A stretch of DNA of 64,000 nt from Gordonia sp. KTR9. GTDB taxonomy: Bacteria > Actinomycetota > Actinomycetes > Mycobacteriales > Mycobacteriaceae. This document shows positions 27,719-36,411 of this stretch, in pieces; position 1 is the first letter of the stretch, and every line of letters starts with the position of its first letter. A model generated the notes under the pieces. That model worked only from the letters and a program-made list of their open reading frames with translations. It was not told the origin of the DNA and searched no databases. The stretch spans positions 3,038,001 to 3,102,000 of the forward strand of contig NC_018581.1 in NCBI RefSeq assembly GCF_000143885.2, in the 5' to 3' direction. Position numbers and translations under genes: made by a program.

Positions 27719-28608
27719 CCGGATCGACCGCCCCCGAGGCGCGGTCGGTGGTCGTGGCCGGCGGTGCGGGAGCGGTGGGGGCGATGTTCGCGGATCGGTG
27801 GCGCGCGGACGGCGCCGACGTGTACGTCCTGGACGCCGCGTTCGGGGACGACATCAGGTCTCCCGGCCCGGAGGCGGAGGCGCGGATGCGCGAGGCCGAC
27901 ATCGTGGTCCTCGCGGTACCGGAGTATGTGGCGCTGGCGGCGGTGGGGACGGTCCGGCCCTTGCTGCGTTCGACGGCGCTGCTGGTGGAGACGCTGTCGG
28001 TGAAGTCGCGGTTCTCGGCGGCTGTCGCCCGTCTCGACGGGGTCGACGTCGACGCGGGCGGGCCGATCGTCGGGGTGAATCCGATGTTCGCGCCGTCCCT
28101 CGGACTACCCGGCCGTGCGGTCGCGGTCGTCGTCCATCGGGGCGGGCCGGGCGCGGACCTTCTGCTCGACGACCTGGCACGGTGGGGCGCCAGGACGGAG
28201 CTCACCACCGCGGACCGGCACGACCGCCTGTGTGCGGCGGTGCAGGCCCTCACCCACGCGACCATCCTGTCGTTCGGGTGCGCGCTGGCCGACCTCGGCG
28301 TAGACGCCGACGAGACCGCGACGCTGGCAACCCCTCCGTTCACGACGATGTCGGCGATGCTGGCTCGGATCACCGGTGGGACACCAGAGGTGTACCGGGA
28401 CGTGCAGAGATCGAACCCGTGCGCGCCTGCGGCGCGAGATGCGCTGGCGCGGGCCGTGTCCCGGGTGTCGGCCGCCTGCGACGATGACGATGACACCGCC
28501 GGCACCGAGTTCACGGCGCTGCTCGCCCGGGCCGGTGCATCGCTGGGCGACCGCGGGGACGGATACGCGGAGATGTGTGCCCGACTGTTCGACGGAATGG
28601 CATCGTGA
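27715..28608 (+). CDS. Prephenate-dehydrogenase-type protein, probable 4-amino-4-deoxyprephenate dehydrogenase
   Basis: The 297-residue protein starts with a short dinucleotide-binding site (VVVAGGAGAVGAMFADRW, near residue 11), has the TyrA-type segments VETLSVKSRF near 95 and GVNPMFAPSLGLPG near 118, and a helical C-terminal half with DRHDRLCAAVQALTHATIL near 160. TyrA relatives oxidatively decarboxylate prephenate; in PAPA operons the homologue converts 4-amino-4-deoxyprephenate to 4-aminophenylpyruvate. Start and stop overlap both neighbours (ATGA and GTGA), making one coupled unit. An aminotransferase would still be needed for the amino acid and is not encoded here. Confidence 0.85.
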
Positions 28609-29546
28609 CCGGCGAGCTGCCCGACCACGACGCCTCCGATCCGGTGGAGACGGCGGTGATCCGCGGGCTGGTCCGCAGCTGGCCGCGCCGTGCGACGGTA
28701 CGGCGCACCGAACCCGAACTCGACGGACCCACGATGGACGACGTCTTCGACGACGCCTGTTCCGACTATCCCGATTCGATGCTCCCGTTCGACGGGCATC
28801 CGGGCTGGGATCGGCTCGACGAGGACATCCGGTCCAGGGTCCGCGCGTGGGCCTGGATCGCCTACAACAAGAACGTCGTCGACATCGAGCAAGACGTGGT
28901 GACACCCGGTTTCGGACTGCTGTTCCGGGATGCGTTCGGCACGGGGTTCTCGGATGCGGGCCGGGCGGCGGTGGTGCAGTCGATGGTCGACGAGGAGTAC
29001 CACACGCTGATGCACCTGAACGCGTCCGCGCTGACCCGCCGGCGGCGCGGCTGGGCGCTGCCGGACGCGGCGCTGCCCGAGTCGTTGACGGTGCGCCGAC
29101 ACCGAGAGGCGCTCGCGCGGGCGGAGTCGGCGCGAGCCGCGGCTCTGACGACCCTGGCGTACGCGACGGTCGCCGAGACCTCCATCGGCGACTACCTGAC
29201 CCTCATCGCCGACGACCGGACCATTCAGCCGGTACACCAGGCCACCGTCGCCCTGCATCGCCGCGACGAGCGCGCGCACGGCTCGGTCGCCGGTGAGATG
29301 ATCGGTCTGGTCCACGACCGGCTGGACCCAGACGATCGGATCATCCTGGCGCGCGCCCTGCGTGACGGTGTCGATGCGTTCACTTCCACCGATGGGTCCC
29401 TGTGGTCGGCGATCGTCGACGCCGAGCGAATCCCGGACGGCGACACGATTCTCCGCGATGTCGCCGAGGACCCCGATCGCCGTCGAGTCCTGCAGGACTG
29501 CAGCGCAGTCGACCGTCTCCTCGCCCGGTTCGGCCGGATCGGCTGA
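28605..29546 (+). CDS. AurF/CmlI-type diiron arylamine N-oxygenase
   Basis: The 313-residue protein carries the complete diiron ligand set of AurF: Glu95 in VVDIEQD, Glu130 and His133 in DEEYH, Glu191 in VAETS, and His218, Glu222 and His225 in HRRDERAH. Spacings 95-130 (35), 130-133 (3), 191-218 (27), 218-222 (4) and 222-225 (3) equal those remembered for AurF. AurF and CmlI oxidise aryl amines to nitroarenes. With the three upstream genes, the likely substrate is 4-aminophenylalanine, 4-aminophenylpyruvate or a derivative, giving the 4-nitro compound. The GTG start at 28605 overlaps the previous stop. Substrate and extent of oxidation are inference. Confidence 0.88.
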   Translation: MTGELPDHDASDPVETAVIRGLVRSWPRRATVRRTEPELDGPTMDDVFDDACSDYPDSMLPFDGHPGWDRLDEDIRSRVRAWAWIAYNKNVVDIEQDVVTPGFGLLFRDAFGTGFSDAGRAAVVQSMVDEEYHTLMHLNASALTRRRRGWALPDAALPESLTVRRHREALARAESARAAALTTLAYATVAETSIGDYLTLIADDRTIQPVHQATVALHRRDERAHGSVAGEMIGLVHDRLDPDDRIILARALRDGVDAFTSTDGSLWSAIVDAERIPDGDTILRDVAEDPDRRRVLQDCSAVDRLLARFGRIG

Positions 29547-29557
29547 GTGCGCACCGC

Positions 29558-29563
29558 TACCGT
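29558..29563 (+). promoter_or_regulatory. Leaderless-type -10 hexamer for the GNAT gene
   Basis: TACCGT, just after the N-oxygenase stop, is followed by 6 bases and the GTG at 29570. It suggests the acetyltransferase gene is separately expressed. Confidence 0.45.
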
Positions 29564-29569
29564 GGGATC

Positions 29570-30043
29570 GTGAACGTCCACAACCGCGCCCGACTGGCGA
29601 CGACGGCAGACGCAGCGACGATCGCCGATCTGCTGGATGAGTTCAATCGCGAGTTCGACGAGCCGTCGCCCGGGCCGGTGGCGCTGGCACGCCGTCTGCA
29701 CGAGTTGCTCTCCGGTGCTTCTACTTTCGCCGTCGTCGCCGGCGCTCCGATCGTGTCGCTGGGACTGGTCACCATCCGCACCAACGTCTGGGTCGAGGGC
29801 GGCATCGCGCTGCTCGACGAGATGTACACGACACCCGCCGAACGGAGCCGCGGACTCGGCAGTGCCGTTCTCACCGCTGCCGTCGCCGAGGCGACACGGC
29901 GGGGCGCCGGTGAGTTCGAGATCGAGGTCGACGAACCCGACGTCGACGCACACCGCTTCTACGCCAGGCACGGATTCCCGATGCGCGACCCCGCCACCGG
30001 CGACCGGGCTTTCGTACTGCGCAAAGAGCTGTCCACCCCGTAA
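29570..30043 (+). CDS. GNAT-family N-acetyltransferase
   Basis: The 157-residue protein has the GNAT core: a first strand and helix VHNRARLATTADAATIADLL, then IALLDEMYTTPAERSRGLGS near 85 with the R/Q-x-x-G-x-G/A acetyl-CoA loop as RSRGLGSAVL, and the closing DVDAHRFYARHGF motif near 127. It uses acetyl-CoA to acetylate an amine. It begins 24 bases after the N-oxygenase stop on the same strand, so an arylamine or amino-acid substrate from that pathway is conceivable but unproven. Confidence 0.82.
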   Translation: MNVHNRARLATTADAATIADLLDEFNREFDEPSPGPVALARRLHELLSGASTFAVVAGAPIVSLGLVTIRTNVWVEGGIALLDEMYTTPAERSRGLGSAVLTAAVAEATRRGAGEFEIEVDEPDVDAHRFYARHGFPMRDPATGDRAFVLRKELSTP

Positions 30044-30069
30044 GTCCGATGAGATGCCGCTCGTGCCAG

Positions 30070-30075
30070 TAAGGT
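30070..30075 (+). promoter_or_regulatory. Leaderless-type -10 hexamer for the HerA-like gene
   Basis: TAAGGT is followed by 6 bases and the GTG at 30082. Confidence 0.5.
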
Positions 30076-30081
30076 ACGGGC

Positions 30082-31170
30082 GTGGTTCAGCTGACAGTGG
30101 GAAGCCATCGCGACAACGCGACGACCGACGTCCTCCTCGCAGCGGAGAAGTTCAACCGCCACACCTTCTGGTGCGGCCAGAGCGGATCCGGAAAGACCTA
30201 CGCGCTCGGGGTGGTGCTCGAGCAGCTGTTGCTGCGCACCCGACTCCCCTTGCTCATCCTCGACCCGAACGCCGATTTCACGCGTTTGCCGGAGACACGA
30301 GGCACCACCGACCCCGCAACGGCCGACGCGATCGCGGCCGCCGACATCCGGGTGCTCCATTCCACCCGGCGCGACGGACCGCAGTTGCGGACACGTTTTC
30401 TCGCCCTGCCCCTCGCCGCGAAGGCCGCGGTCCTGCAGCTGGATCCGATCGCCGACGCCGACGAGTACAACGTCCTGCTACACGCCGACGCCACGCTCAC
30501 CGAGACGTCGGACCAGACCACCTACCTCGAGGCCCTCCGCCGTTCCGACGACCCCGGACACCAACGGCTGGCCAAGCGGATCGAGAATCTCCAGGTTCTC
30601 GACTGGGCACTGTGGGCGCGGGGTGGCGTCGCAGCCACCGACATCGTCGACGAGCGACCGCAGGCGACCGTGCTCGACCTGGGCGGCTTCGCCCACCCGG
30701 CGGAACCGAAGGTGGCCGCTCTCAGTGTGCTCGAGCACCTGTGGGAACGCCGCGACGAACGACGGCCCGTCCTCATCGTGATCGACGAAGCCCACAACAT
30801 CTGTCCGCCGCTGGCCACGAGCGCGGTGGAACAGGCACTGATCGATCGCGTCGTGCAGATCGCCGCCGAGGGACGCAAATTCGGCCTCTGGCTCCTGCTG
30901 TCGACGCAACGACCCACCAAGATCCATCCCAATGTCCTGTCCCAGTGCGACAACCTGTGCCTGATGCGGATGAACGCCCCGCGGGATCTCGCCGAACTCG
31001 CCGACACCTTCGGCTTCGTCCCCGAGCACCTGCTCGCGGAGTCCCCCGGATTCCGCCAGGGCGAGGCGCTCTTCGCGGGCGGGTTCATCACGGCCCCCAC
31101 CTACACCCAGATGGGTGCCCGGATCACCGAAGAGGGCGGTGCCGACGTCGCGGTGCCGCTGGGTGTCTAG
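30082..31170 (+). CDS. HerA/DUF87-type ATP-binding protein
   Basis: The 362-residue protein is a FtsK/HerA-superfamily ATPase. Walker A WCGQSGSGKTYALGV lies near residue 30, Walker B RPVLIVIDEAHNICPP near 232, and the sensor LWLLLSTQRPTKIHPNVLSQ near 273. The order and the Arg-rich C-terminal region fit the DUF87 helicase/translocase core, without the N-terminal barrel of archaeal HerA. No NurA-like nuclease is adjacent, and I see no defence partner, so a stand-alone DNA-handling role is all that can be said. Confidence 0.8.
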   Translation: MVQLTVGSHRDNATTDVLLAAEKFNRHTFWCGQSGSGKTYALGVVLEQLLLRTRLPLLILDPNADFTRLPETRGTTDPATADAIAAADIRVLHSTRRDGPQLRTRFLALPLAAKAAVLQLDPIADADEYNVLLHADATLTETSDQTTYLEALRRSDDPGHQRLAKRIENLQVLDWALWARGGVAATDIVDERPQATVLDLGGFAHPAEPKVAALSVLEHLWERRDERRPVLIVIDEAHNICPPLATSAVEQALIDRVVQIAAEGRKFGLWLLLSTQRPTKIHPNVLSQCDNLCLMRMNAPRDLAELADTFGFVPEHLLAESPGFRQGEALFAGGFITAPTYTQMGARITEEGGADVAVPLGV

Positions 31171-31210
31171 CGCCGACGACAATCCGGCGTGGCGGCAGGT
31201 CGACCGCTGC

Positions 31211-31216
31211 TAGTGT
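31211..31216 (+). promoter_or_regulatory. Probable -10 element of the leader/hydrolase unit
   Basis: TAGTGT lies 44 bases before the leader-peptide ATG at 31255. A start near 31223 would give a transcript containing the leader frame and both hairpins. Confidence 0.4.
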
Positions 31217-31254
31217 GTTCACCGTCCGTGCGACAGACCGAGGAGGCGATACCC

Positions 31255-31305
31255 ATGAACGATTCGACGTGGGCGCTCCCCTGCGGAGTCACGGTCGGGC
31301 GATAG
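31255..31305 (+). CDS. Short leader peptide (16 codons)
   Basis: ATG at 31255 follows a perfect AGGAGG (31241-31246) at 8 bases and reads MNDSTWALPCGVTVGR before TAG at 31303-31305. The ribosome binding site is stronger than those of most full genes in the window, although the peptide is tiny. Codons 6-9 of the frame form the first arm of a hairpin whose second arm lies just after the stop, the geometry of a translational attenuator. There is one Trp and one Cys but no run of a single regulatory amino acid. Confidence 0.55.
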   Translation: MNDSTWALPCGVTVGR

Positions 31306-31339
31306 GTCGTCCGGGGAGCGCCGTATGAGCGCACTCCCC
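31272..31339 (+). promoter_or_regulatory. Candidate attenuator: two mutually exclusive hairpins
   Basis: Arm 1, GGCGCTCCCC (31272-31281), lies inside the leader frame and pairs perfectly over 10 bases with arm 2, GGGGAGCGCC (31313-31322). Arm 2 can instead pair with arm 3 (31329-31339), GGGGAG with CTCCCC plus CGC with GCG. Arm 3 ends right next to the GAAAGG ribosome binding site (31340-31345) of the hydrolase gene. A ribosome held on the leader would free arm 2 for the second pairing. The direction of control is not evident. Confidence 0.5.
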
Positions 31340-31352
31340 GAAAGGCACGACC

Positions 31353-32085
31353 ATGCACTTCACCTCTGAGACCCACCTCGTCGACGGCGTCGTCGAACGG
31401 AACTTCGTCCTCGGCGACATCCCGGGCACCCTGTGGACGCCCGCCACGACCTCGTCACCCGTTCCGCTGATCCTGCTCGGCCACCCCGGCGGCCTTCAGC
31501 AGATGTATCCACGGCTGTCCGCCCGGGCGCGGCGGGCAGTGACCGACGGCTTCGCCGCGGCGACGATCGAAACTCCCGGCGGCGGTGACCGACCGACGTC
31601 GATCGCTGCCGAACACGCCCGTGCCGACCTCCGTCGAACGCTGCACGCCGGCCTTGAGGTTCAGCGCCGACATCGTCGACCGGCTCGTCCTGCCCCTGGT
31701 CGAGCAGTCGGTCCCGGAATGGCAGACGGCGATGGACCAACTCCTCGCACTGCCCGACATCGATGGGCCGGTGGGCTATTCCGGGGGCGTCATCTCCGTC
31801 GGCGTCCGGCTCGCCGTGACCGAACCCCGGATCGCGGCCGCCGTGCTGTTCGCGGGGAGCTTCATCCCGCGAGCGATTCTCGACGAGGCCCGACGCGTCA
31901 CGATCCCCCTGCACGTGCTGCTGCAATGGGAGGACGAACACAATGACCGGCAGGCCGCGCTGGACCTCTTCGACGCCTTCGGTTCGACGGAGAAAAGCCT
32001 CCACGCGAACATGGGTGGACACACCGGCGTCCCGACGTACGCGGGTGACGCCGCCGCCGGATTCTTCGTCCGACATCTGAGCTGA
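31353..32085 (+). pseudogene. Alpha/beta hydrolase (dienelactone-hydrolase-like), frameshifted
   Basis: The N-terminal part reads MHFTSETHLVDGVVERNFVL in the first frame up to about base 31655 and includes LILLGHPGGLQQMYPRL and the acid ETPGGGDRP. The rest continues in the +1 frame from about 31660 as FSADIVDRLVLPLVEQSVPE, then the nucleophile elbow VGYSGGVISVGVRLA and the catalytic His in GGHTGVPTYAG. Together they make a hydrolase of roughly 244 residues of expected length. One extra base between about 31650 and 31663 breaks the frame. It may be a true lesion or a sequencing error; both halves look otherwise conserved. The upstream leader region suggests regulated expression. Confidence 0.7.
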
Positions 32086-32099
32086 TCGGGCGCCGAGCG

Positions 32100-32576
32100 T
32101 CAGCCCCGTGGACCTGTTCCGTCCCGGTCGGCGCTCGGCCCCAGCGGCCGTCGGTCGAGCGTTCCTGCGGCCGAACCGATCTCCCAGTCCACCGGCCCAC
32201 TCGGGACAAGCGCGTCGAGCCACGTCGCGACGACATCGACGATCGTTTCCTCCAGGTCGTCGCGCGACCATCCCCGCGGTCGCGACGGCACCGCCGGTTC
32301 CCAGCCGAGTTCCCCCCATTCGACGCCGAACAGCCGTCGCTCGTCGTCGAATCGCCGGTCCAGTTCGAACGCGTCCGCACCCTCGAATCGTGCCCAGACA
32401 TCGAACGGACCTTCGCCGTCTTGGTCGACGAACACATCGATCATCACACCGTCGACCGTCACGCCGCCGGCGACGTCGGACGCCGCCGCGCCGAGGCGTT
32501 CCAACGTTGCTGCGACATCTACGGATCGCGTCGCAAGGATGTGTGCAAGGCTGCGTCGGTACTCGGCTGCGTCCAC
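32100..32576 (-). CDS. Conserved hypothetical protein
   Basis: This 158-residue protein is not assigned to a family. It is soluble and acidic, with ASDVAGGVTVDGVMIDVFVD, a WARFEGADAFELDRRFDDER segment near residue 65 and a late helix DDLEETIVDVVATWLDALV. The length chosen begins at the GTG at 32576, supported by TACGCT 6 bases upstream; longer readings run into the tRNA gene. Possible binding or immunity-like folds cannot be distinguished. Confidence 0.65.
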   Translation of the reverse strand: MDAAEYRRSLAHILATRSVDVAATLERLGAAASDVAGGVTVDGVMIDVFVDQDGEGPFDVWARFEGADAFELDRRFDDERRLFGVEWGELGWEPAVPSRPRGWSRDDLEETIVDVVATWLDALVPSGPVDWEIGSAAGTLDRRPLGPSADRDGTGPRG

Positions 32577-32582
32577 GCCACG

Positions 32583-32588
32583 AGCGTA
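32583..32588 (-). promoter_or_regulatory. Leaderless-type -10 hexamer for the 32100-32576 gene
   Basis: TACGCT on the minus strand is followed by 6 bases and GTG at 32576. Confidence 0.45.
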
Positions 32589-32681
32589 TGTGGGTCGCCG
32601 CCTGCGCACCGCATCGCGCAGTGCGACCTGCCGGCGCATACGCCGACCCGGGAACGGGAGGACCGTCGGTCGCCGCGAAAG

Positions 32682-32715
32682 AAAAAACCCTGATGAGCGA
32701 CGCTCATCAGGGTTC
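32682..32715 (-). terminator. Rho-independent terminator of the tRNA-Pro gene
   Basis: On the minus strand a 12-14 base stem (CCCTGATGAG with CTCATCAGGG at its core) is followed by six T residues. It begins 5 bases after the tRNA 3' end and is the clearest intrinsic terminator in the window. Confidence 0.85.
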
Positions 32716-32719
32716 TCTG

Positions 32720-32793
32720 TCGGGCTGACAGGATTTGAACCTGCGACCACTTGACCCCCAGTCAAGTGCGCTACCAAACTGCGCCACAGCCCG
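32720..32793 (-). tRNA. tRNA-Pro, anticodon GGG
   Basis: The 74-base minus-strand sequence folds as a tRNA: acceptor arms CGGGCTG and CAGCCCG with discriminator A, D-arm GCGCAGTTTGGTAGCGC, anticodon stem CTTGA/TCAAG with loop CTGGGGG, and T-arm with GTTCAAATC. The anticodon is GGG, reading the Pro codon CCC. CCA is not encoded. Confidence 0.93.
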
Positions 32794-32942
32794 TTGCTCC
32801 CGCCGAAGCGGAGCGATATAAAGCCTAGCCGACGAGCACGGTCCCGAACCAATCGGCTGGTCAGGGGCCGTTTCGAGGCTTCCCGGTCAGGTGTCGCGAA
32901 ACGGTGCGATCGGCGCACCGATCCGCGACATCTGCTTGCGGC

Positions 32943-33206
32943 CTAGACCGTCGAACGCTTCTTGAACCAGATCCACCCGGCGGTCACCAGGACCGCGCCC
33001 ACGAGGGAGCCGATGATGCCGCTGGGACGGAGTTCGAGTCCGTCGCCGGAGAGCAGACTGATGAGCAATCCGCCGAGGAAGGAACCCACGAGTCCGGCGA
33101 CCAGGGCGAGACCCCAGTCGACGGTTCGCAGGTTCTTGCCGCCGAGGAGGATCTGCGCGAGGGCGCCGATGACCATGCCGAAAACGATGATTGCCAAGAT
33201 GAGCAC
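32943..33206 (-). CDS. GlsB/YeaQ/YmgE-family membrane protein
   Basis: The 87-residue protein has three hydrophobic Gly-rich segments: LILAIIVFGMVIGALAQILL at the N-terminus, WGLALVAGLVGSFLGGLLI in the middle and GIIGSLVGAVLVTAGWIWF near the end, followed by the basic tail KKRSTV. This is the YmgE/transglycosylase-associated family of small stress-related inner-membrane proteins of unknown mechanism. The GTG at 33206 is chosen because a TAGGGT hexamer ends 5 bases before it and the first membrane segment starts there. Confidence 0.85.
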   Translation of the reverse strand: MLILAIIVFGMVIGALAQILLGGKNLRTVDWGLALVAGLVGSFLGGLLISLLSGDGLELRPSGIIGSLVGAVLVTAGWIWFKKRSTV

Positions 33207-33211
33207 GAGAC

Positions 33212-33217
33212 ACCCTA
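33212..33217 (-). promoter_or_regulatory. Leaderless-type -10 hexamer for the YmgE-like gene
   Basis: TAGGGT on the minus strand lies 5 bases before GTG at 33206. Confidence 0.4.
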
Positions 33218-33323
33218 GCCCACAACGCGTGTCATACACCACAGATCCGCCAGAGCTGGACACGTCCACCACCTGAGCGGTGGAGGAACTGTCCAGCCGT
33301 GGTGGACCTGACGGCGCCGCGGG

Positions 33324-34763
33324 TCAGCGCTTGCGGCGTTGCTCCCGCTTGTCGCGGACGCGGACGTTGATCCGAACCGGCGAGCCGTCGAAGTTGAACT
33401 CCTCACGCAGCCGCCGCTCGAGGAATCGGCGGTAGCCCGCCTCGAGGAAGCCGGTGGTGAACAGCACGAAGGTCGGCGGCCGGACCGAGGCCTGGGTCGC
33501 GAACATTACGCGCGGCTGCCGGCCACCGCGCAGCGGCGGCGGGTTGGCGGCGATGACGTCCTTGAGCCAGTTGTTCAGCGGGCCGGTCGAGATGCGCTTG
33601 TCCCACGACTCGAGCGCTGATTCCAGCGCGGGCACCAGCTTCTGGACGGCCCGGCCGGTCGACGCCGAGATGTTCACCCGCCGCGCCCAGGGCACACGAG
33701 CGAGCTCGCGGTCGATCTCCTTGTCCAGCTGATACCGACGATCCTCGTCGACCAGATCCCACTTGTTGAACGCGATCACGAGCGCGCGGCCGCTCTCGAT
33801 GATGAGCGACAGCACGCGCAGGTCCTGTTCGGTGATCGGTTCCGACGCGTCGATCAGCAGGACCGCCACCTCGGCCGCGTCGAGCGCCGACCGCGTCCGC
33901 AGCGACGCGTAGTACTCGTGACCGCTCGCGGTCCGCACCTTGCGTCGCAGACCGGCGGTGTCGACGAAATTCCAGGTCTTGCCGCCGAGTTCGACGAGTT
34001 CGTCGACCGGGTCGACGGTCGTGCCGGCCACGTTGTCGACCACCGAACGCTCGCTACCGGTCAGCTTGTTCAGCAGCGAACTCTTGCCGACGTTCGGTTT
34101 GCCCACGAGCGCGACCCGACGAGGACCGCCGAGAGTCGGTGCCTCCCGGGGGGTCTCGGGCAGCTTGTCCAGGATGATGTCGAGCAGGTCGCCGGCGCCG
34201 CGGCCGTGCGCGGCCGACACCGGGTACGGCTCGCCGAGCCCCAGCGACCACAGCGAGGCGGTGTCGGACTCCAGACGTTCGCTGTCGACCTTGTTGGCAC
34301 ACAGGATGACCGGGGTCTTCGAGCGCCGCAGCACCCGTGCGACAGCTTCGTCGGTCGCGGTCGCGCCGACCGTGGCGTCGACCACGACGACGATGGCGTC
34401 GGCAGTGCGCATGGCCAGTTCGGCCTGGGCGGCGACGGCCTGTTGCAGGCCCTTGGCGTCCGGCTCCCAGCCGCCGGTGTCGACGACGGTGAACCGCCGG
34501 CCCGACCACGACGCCGCATACGACACGCGGTCACGGGTCACGCCGGGGATGTCCTCGACCACGGCTTCCCGACGGCCCAGGATGCGGTTGACGAGCGTCG
34601 ACTTGCCCACGTTGGGCCGTCCGACGATCGCCACCACCGGCATGTGCTCGACGCCGGACGCGTCGTCGGCGCCCCCGACATCGGTCAGCTGCCAGTCGGT
34701 TTCGTCCGACCACGTGCCGTCGCCGGGCAGCGCCGTGAGATCGTCCGAGTAGTTGTCGCTCAC
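33324..34763 (-). CDS. der: Ribosome biogenesis GTPase Der (EngA)
   Basis: The 479-residue protein has two tandem G domains followed by a KH-like domain, the diagnostic layout of Der, which is needed for 50S subunit maturation. G domain 1 shows [10 protein letters not shown] near residue 49, DTGGW and NKVD; G domain 2 shows [10 protein letters not shown] near 220, DTAGL and NKWD. The C-terminal domain ends in a basic [12 protein letters not shown] tail. A 45-residue acidic N-terminal extension is usual in actinobacteria. Its ATG overlaps the cmk stop. Confidence 0.95.
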   Translation of the reverse strand: MSDNYSDDLTALPGDGTWSDETDWQLTDVGGADDASGVEHMPVVAIVGRPNVGKSTLVNRILGRREAVVEDIPGVTRDRVSYAASWSGRRFTVVDTGGWEPDAKGLQQAVAAQAELAMRTADAIVVVVDATVGATATDEAVARVLRRSKTPVILCANKVDSERLESDTASLWSLGLGEPYPVSAAHGRGAGDLLDIILDKLPETPREAPTLGGPRRVALVGKPNVGKSSLLNKLTGSERSVVDNVAGTTVDPVDELVELGGKTWNFVDTAGLRRKVRTASGHEYYASLRTRSALDAAEVAVLLIDASEPITEQDLRVLSLIIESGRALVIAFNKWDLVDEDRRYQLDKEIDRELARVPWARRVNISASTGRAVQKLVPALESALESWDKRISTGPLNNWLKDVIAANPPPLRGGRQPRVMFATQASVRPPTFVLFTTGFLEAGYRRFLERRLREEFNFDGSPVRINVRVRDKREQRRKR

Positions 34764-35473
34764 CGTTCCACAGCTCCGATCCGGGTCTCCACGAGGCCGC
34801 TCAGTTCGTCGAGCACCTCGTCGAGGGTTTTGTCACTGGTGTCGACGAGAGTCGCGTCGTCGGCCGCACGCAGCGGCGACACCTTGCGCGTCGAGTCGAG
34901 ATGGTCGCGCCGGTTGACACTCGCCAGCACCGCCTCGTAGTCGCTGTCGCGTCCGCCGGCCAGGTTCTGCTTGTGCCGCCGCTCGGCGCGCGCCTCGGGC
35001 GTCGCGGTCAGGAAGATCTTGACGTCCGCCTCGGGGAACACCACCGTGCCGATGTCGCGGCCCTCGACGACGACGAACCGTCCTTGCGCATTCTGCTGTT
35101 GCAGCGCAACCAGTTTCGTGCGCACCTCGGGTACCGCCGACACCGCGGACACGGCGCTCGTGACGTGCTCGGTCCGGATGGGACCGGAGACGTCGCGACC
35201 GTCGAGAAACACCTTGGCACCGTCTCCGTCCGGTATTAGCGCGATGTCGACGCCGGCCGCGACGCGGGCGATCCCGGCTGGATCGTCCAGCGCCACACCG
35301 GCATCGAGAACAGCGAGCGTCACCGCCCGGTACATCGCACCGGTGTCGAGGTAGCTGGCCCCGACCTTGGCCGCGAGTAGTTTCGAGACCGACGACTTAC
35401 CGGTACCCGCCGGACCGTCGATGGCGACGACATGCGTGGTTCCGCCGGCAGACGAGGACACCCCGTCAGTCAC
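34760..35473 (-). CDS. cmk: Cytidylate kinase
   Basis: The 237-residue enzyme phosphorylates CMP and dCMP with ATP. It has the P-loop [19 protein letters not shown] near residue 17, [12 protein letters not shown] near 40, [12 protein letters not shown] near 143, and [13 protein letters not shown] near 155. It overlaps rluB upstream and der downstream by 4 bases each (ATGA junctions), forming a coupled run shared with mycobacterial Rv1711-Rv1713. Confidence 0.95.
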   Translation of the reverse strand: MTDGVSSSAGGTTHVVAIDGPAGTGKSSVSKLLAAKVGASYLDTGAMYRAVTLAVLDAGVALDDPAGIARVAAGVDIALIPDGDGAKVFLDGRDVSGPIRTEHVTSAVSAVSAVPEVRTKLVALQQQNAQGRFVVVEGRDIGTVVFPEADVKIFLTATPEARAERRHKQNLAGGRDSDYEAVLASVNRRDHLDSTRKVSPLRAADDATLVDTSDKTLDEVLDELSGLVETRIGAVER

Positions 35474-36405
35474 AGGCCGACCGCCTTGTACAGGCCACCG
35501 ACCTCGTCGCTGCCCAGGACGCGCAGGCTGCCCGGGCGCTGCTCGCCCAGTGCCACCGAACCGACATGTGTGCGAACCAGTTTGACGACCGGGTAACCGA
35601 CCTCGTCCATCATGCGACGCACCACGCGATTGCGGCCCTCGTGCAGAGTGATCCGCACCAGCGACTGCCCCTCGTGGACCTCGATCACGGTGAACTTGTC
35701 GACCGTCACCGGGCCGTCGTCGAGGTCGACGCCCTCGCGCATGCGTCGCGCGATCCCGCGCGGGACCTCGCCCTTGAGTGTTGCGAGGTAGGTCTTGGGC
35801 ACCTCGAAGGACGGGTGCATCAACCGGTGCGCGAGTTCGCCGTCGTTGGTCAGCAGCAGCAGACCCTCGGTGTCGGCGTCGAGGCGACCGACGTGGAACA
35901 GTCGCTGGCCCGCCATGACCCGCTCGGCGATCACGTCACCGACGCTGGGACGGCCCTGGTCGTCCGACATCGTCGACTGCCAGCCCTTGGGCTTGTTGAA
36001 CGCCAGGTACTGACGGGTCTCGTCCATGATCACGCGGGCGCCGTCCACGCGGATGATCGCGGTGTCGGGGTTGATACGCATACCTTGCTCGGTGACGATC
36101 TCGCCGTCGACCTCGACACGACCGGCCGCGATCATCTCCTCGGCGCCGCGTCGTGACGCCACGCCGGCCTGGGCGAGCACCTTCTGCAACCGAACGCCGT
36201 CCTCGACGTAGTTGGCGCCGGAGCCGTGAGTGTCATCGGCGGGCGTCTGGTGGCGCGCCGGCTTTGCGTTGTTCAGCCGGATCTTGCCCACTTCGACGTT
36301 CGGCTTCGACGACCCCTTGCGGTGGGTCTTCTTGGTTCGCGGCTGTTGTGCGGGCGCGCCCTTGCGGCGGTTTCCCGGTGAGCCATCTCGGCCAGCGGAT
36401 GCCAT
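35470..36405 (-). CDS. rluB: 23S rRNA pseudouridine synthase, RluB/RsuA family
   Basis: The 311-residue protein begins with a 65-residue basic, disordered tail, then an S4 RNA-binding domain ([20 protein letters not shown] near 73) and a catalytic domain with [20 protein letters not shown] near 165, where the Asp of RLD is the nucleophile. RluB modifies helix 89 of 23S rRNA. The late segment [20 protein letters not shown] fits the family. It is followed closely by cmk and preceded by scpB with a 6-base gap. Confidence 0.9.
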   Translation of the reverse strand: MASAGRDGSPGNRRKGAPAQQPRTKKTHRKGSSKPNVEVGKIRLNNAKPARHQTPADDTHGSGANYVEDGVRLQKVLAQAGVASRRGAEEMIAAGRVEVDGEIVTEQGMRINPDTAIIRVDGARVIMDETRQYLAFNKPKGWQSTMSDDQGRPSVGDVIAERVMAGQRLFHVGRLDADTEGLLLLTNDGELAHRLMHPSFEVPKTYLATLKGEVPRGIARRMREGVDLDDGPVTVDKFTVIEVHEGQSLVRITLHEGRNRVVRRMMDEVGYPVVKLVRTHVGSVALGEQRPGSLRVLGSDEVGGLYKAVGL

Positions 36406-36411
36406 GTTCTC

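Noticed and set aside
30082..31170. HerA-like ATPase as part of a phage-defence system
   Set aside because: No nuclease, Sir2 or other partner is adjacent; the flanking genes are metabolic.
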